From JACRLI01 sp035542815 (GTDB lineage: Bacteria > Eisenbacteria > RBG-16-71-46 > JACRLI01), in contig DATKKS010000222.1 of NCBI GenBank assembly GCA_035542815.1, forward strand, positions 1 through 13,184: 13,184 nucleotides of DNA, written 5' to 3'. How positions within the stretch are numbered: the first letter of the stretch is position 1; each line of letters begins with the position of its first letter. Position numbers and translations under genes: made by a program. The notes beneath the pieces are model-generated. The model did no database searches, was not told where the DNA came from, and was given only the letters and a program-made list of their open reading frames with translations. Of the stretch, positions 11,555-13,184 are shown one piece after another.

Positions 11555-12447
11555 GGCCGGCCGAACCCGCGCCCGTAGATGATCAGCGCCACCACCAGCA
11601 GCCACAGGGCGCCGTTGACCAGGATGGGCCGGTCGCGCAGCAGCACCTCGGTGGGGTTCTCGCCCTTGGCGTGCGAGCGCGTGAGGTACAGGTAGCGGAA
11701 GATCCCGTACACCACGAAGGGGATGGTGAACACCAGCGCCTCGGTGTGGAACTTCTCCACCGTGGCCGGGGCGATGGTGTAGAGGGCGTACGAGAAGAGC
11801 GTCGCGGCCGCGGAGATGAGAATCACGTCTTCCAGCAGCGGGACGGAGTACTCCCGCAGCACGTGCCGGCGCGACCCCTCCTCCACCAGCGACAGCTCTT
11901 GGCGGCGCTTGATCGCGCCCAGGAACAGCGCCCCGAAGAAGGTGCACACCTCCAGCCACGGCGAGATCGCGATGTCCGGCTGCACCGGCCGCAGCACCTC
12001 CACCCCGGCGATGGCCCGGAGCACGAAGCCCGAGGCCAGGCACAGCACGTCCAGGATCAGCACCTGCTTGAGCCCTACGCTGTACAGCGTGTGCAGCCCG
12101 AGGTAGGCCCCGGCGCACAGCACGAAGGTGGGGCCCAGCGGCGCGGACAGCGCCGCGGCGCCGGCCAGCAGCAGCACGAACAGCGCCGCCGCCCCGGCCG
12201 GGCCGATGCGCCCGGAGGCGATCGGCCGGAAGCGCTTCTCGGGGTGCAGCCGGTCGCGCTCCCGGTCCAGCCAGTCGTTGAGCACGTAGACCGCGCTGCT
12301 CACCAGCGAGAAGGCCACGAAGCCCAGCGCGGCGCGCCCCCACAGCCGCGGCTGGAGCGCCTCGCGGGCGAAGATCACCCCCGCGAACAGCAGGACGTTC
12401 TTGGCCCACTGGCGCGGGCGCAGCTGCTTGAAGAGGGCGCCGACCAA
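11551..12447 (-). CDS. UbiA-family membrane transferase, decaprenyl-phosphate phosphoribosyltransferase-like
   Basis: 298 residues, about eight or nine membrane segments. LRPRQWAKN opens the protein, as in DPPR synthases. The first Asp-rich site is NDWLDRERDRLHPEK (57-71), followed at once by RFRPIASG. The second region is LKQVLILDVLCLASG (127-140), then FVLRAIAG. LTRSHAKGENPTEVLLRD and RPILVNGALW near the C-terminus are also typical. The mycobacterial enzyme joins PRPP to decaprenyl phosphate to make the lipid-linked arabinose donor; in other bacteria the product is usually unknown. No DprE1/DprE2 genes are visible here. The start is TTG at 12447 with GAGG 7 nt upstream, 1 nt after the gmhA-like stop; it overlaps ispE by 4 nt. 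It acts at the inner membrane, probably in surface glycan synthesis. Confidence 0.85.
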   Translation of the reverse strand: MVGALFKQLRPRQWAKNVLLFAGVIFAREALQPRLWGRAALGFVAFSLVSSAVYVLNDWLDRERDRLHPEKRFRPIASGRIGPAGAAALFVLLLAGAAALSAPLGPTFVLCAGAYLGLHTLYSVGLKQVLILDVLCLASGFVLRAIAGVEVLRPVQPDIAISPWLEVCTFFGALFLGAIKRRQELSLVEEGSRRHVLREYSVPLLEDVILISAAATLFSYALYTIAPATVEKFHTEALVFTIPFVVYGIFRYLYLTRSHAKGENPTEVLLRDRPILVNGALWLLVVALIIYGRGFGRP

Positions 12448-12448
12448 C

Positions 12449-13045
12449 TCAGCGCCTCGGGAAGAGCAGCGCCTCGGTGCGGGCGCAGATGACGTGTCCC
12501 AGCAGGATGTGCCCCTCCTGGATGCGCGCGACGTCCTCGCTGGGGACCACCAGCAGGTGGTCGCACCAGCGCCCCAGGGCGCGGCCCCGCACCCCGGTCA
12601 GGCCGACCGTGACCATGCCCAGGCGGCGGGCGGCCTTCAGGGCGGCCCGGACGTTCGGCGAGCGGCCGCTGGTGCTGATGCCCACCAGCACGTCGCCGCG
12701 GCGGCCGTAGGCCCGGACCTGGCGCTCGAACACCTGGTCGAAGGAGTAGTCGTTGGCCAGCGCGGTGAGCGCCGAGGAGTTGGTGGTCAGGGCCGCGACC
12801 CGGAGCGGCGCCCGGTCCCGGTAGAAGCGGCCGCACAGCTCGGCCGCCAGGTGCTGCGAGTCGGCCGCGCTCCCGCCGTTGCCGCAGAAGTACACCGCGC
12901 CGCCGGCCTTGAGGGTGCGCGCGAACAGCCGGGCCAGCTCCTCCACCCGCTCCGCCTCCTGCTCCGCCACCCGCGCCAGCACGTGGGCCGAGCCCAGCAG
13001 CATGGCGCGGGCCTGGAGCACGCCGCGTGTCGGGCGGGCCCTCAT
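12449..13045 (-). CDS. gmhA: SIS-domain sedoheptulose-7-phosphate isomerase (GmhA-like)
   Basis: 198 residues from ATG 13045, which forms ATGA with the upstream rmlD stop and has GAGGGTGGTGG before it; a 15-residue in-frame extension to 13090 would overlap rmlD and is not used. GmhA signatures: CGNGGSAADSQHLAAELCGR (54-73), LTTNSSALTALANDYSFDQV (86-105), VGISTSGRSPNVRAAL (121-136) and RIQEGHILLGHVIC (174-187). GmhA converts sedoheptulose 7-phosphate to D-glycero-D-manno-heptose 7-phosphate, the first step to ADP- or GDP-heptose for LPS core or S-layer/capsule sugars. The related DiaA protein shares the fold, but the sugar-gene context favours the isomerase. Confidence 0.9.
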   Translation of the reverse strand: MRARPTRGVLQARAMLLGSAHVLARVAEQEAERVEELARLFARTLKAGGAVYFCGNGGSAADSQHLAAELCGRFYRDRAPLRVAALTTNSSALTALANDYSFDQVFERQVRAYGRRGDVLVGISTSGRSPNVRAALKAARRLGMVTVGLTGVRGRALGRWCDHLLVVPSEDVARIQEGHILLGHVICARTEALLFPRR

Positions 13046-13184
13046 GCCACCACCCTCGTCTCGAGGTACTCGCGCACCGCCTCCCGCCACGGGCGGAGGC
13101 GGTACTGCAGCACGTGGTGCAGACGGTAGTTGGCCAGCGCCGAGTAGGGCGGCCGCCGCGCCGGCCGCCGGGGGGACTCGGAGG
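13042..13184 (-). CDS. rmlD: dTDP-4-dehydrorhamnose reductase, C-terminal 47 residues (5' end outside window)
   Basis: The frame is open to the right edge and ends in TGA at 13042-13044. The end RRPPYSALANYRLHHVLQY followed by RLRPWREAVREYLETRVVA matches the C-terminus of RmlD/RfbD (pattern RPxxSxLxNxRL then PWREALREYL). RmlD makes dTDP-L-rhamnose, a sugar donor for surface polysaccharide. The catalytic part lies outside the window, so the identification rests on the tail only. The stop overlaps the gmhA-like ATG (ATGA). Confidence 0.72.
   Translation of the reverse strand, partial: SESPRRPARRPPYSALANYRLHHVLQYRLRPWREAVREYLETRVVA

Overview
The window is very GC-rich (about 70% or more by eye, nearly every third codon position G or C) and densely packed with bacterial housekeeping genes. 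Many starts are GTG or TTG (at least eight of fourteen genes with a visible start), placed by Shine-Dalgarno sites and by short overlaps. A SurA-like exported prolyl isomerase, a GmhA-type sedoheptulose-7-phosphate isomerase and the end of an RmlD-type dTDP-rhamnose enzyme suggest a diderm bacterium with a glycan- or LPS-bearing surface. The phylum cannot be fixed from sequence alone; a soil or sediment lineage of the FCB/Eisenbacteria or deltaproteobacterial kind is a guess.

Layout: (1) 2-727, plus strand, the 3' end of an unrecognised gene entering from the left. (2) 749-7739, minus strand, a long block of consistent polarity. In transcription order it is tRNA-Gln(TTG), prs, rplY/ctc, pth, rpsF, an ssb-like gene, rpsR, a DUF2232 membrane protein gene, rplI, a SurA/PpiC-type isomerase gene and a DUF151 bifunctional-nuclease gene. 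Gaps are either 1-17 nt (no hairpin) or 58-89 nt (each with a GC-rich hairpin). The block joins two arrangements known from other bacteria: spoVG-prs-ctc-pth, and rpsF-ssb-rpsR plus DUF2232-rplI. (3) 7740-8120, a divergent intergenic region with a plausible promoter for each side. (4) 8121-9827, plus strand, a PafA-type alkaline phosphatase with all nucleophile, metal and phosphate-contact residues. (5) 9828-10247, a 420-nt gap between convergent genes, holding three 42-bp tandem repeats, a 174-nt long-range imperfect hairpin and two shorter hairpins. (6) 10248-13184, minus strand: spoVG, ispE, a UbiA-family decaprenyl-phosphate phosphoribosyltransferase-like gene, gmhA-like, and the 3' end of rmlD. 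The last four are joined by overlaps of 4 nt or a gap of 1 nt.

How they fit together: the minus-strand genes supply translation (S6, S18, L9, L25, Pth, tRNA-Gln), PRPP (Prs), isoprenoid precursor (IspE) and surface-sugar precursors. The UbiA-family enzyme would use PRPP and a polyprenyl phosphate, so Prs and IspE both lie upstream of it metabolically. The phosphatase is an opposite-strand insertion that splits the ispE-spoVG-prs neighbourhood.

The least explained and most interesting DNA is 9828-10247. The hand-folded 174-nt element at 10006-10179 could be a structured RNA, a small palindromic mobile element or an elaborate two-way terminator. Nothing here was tested by database search or folding software.
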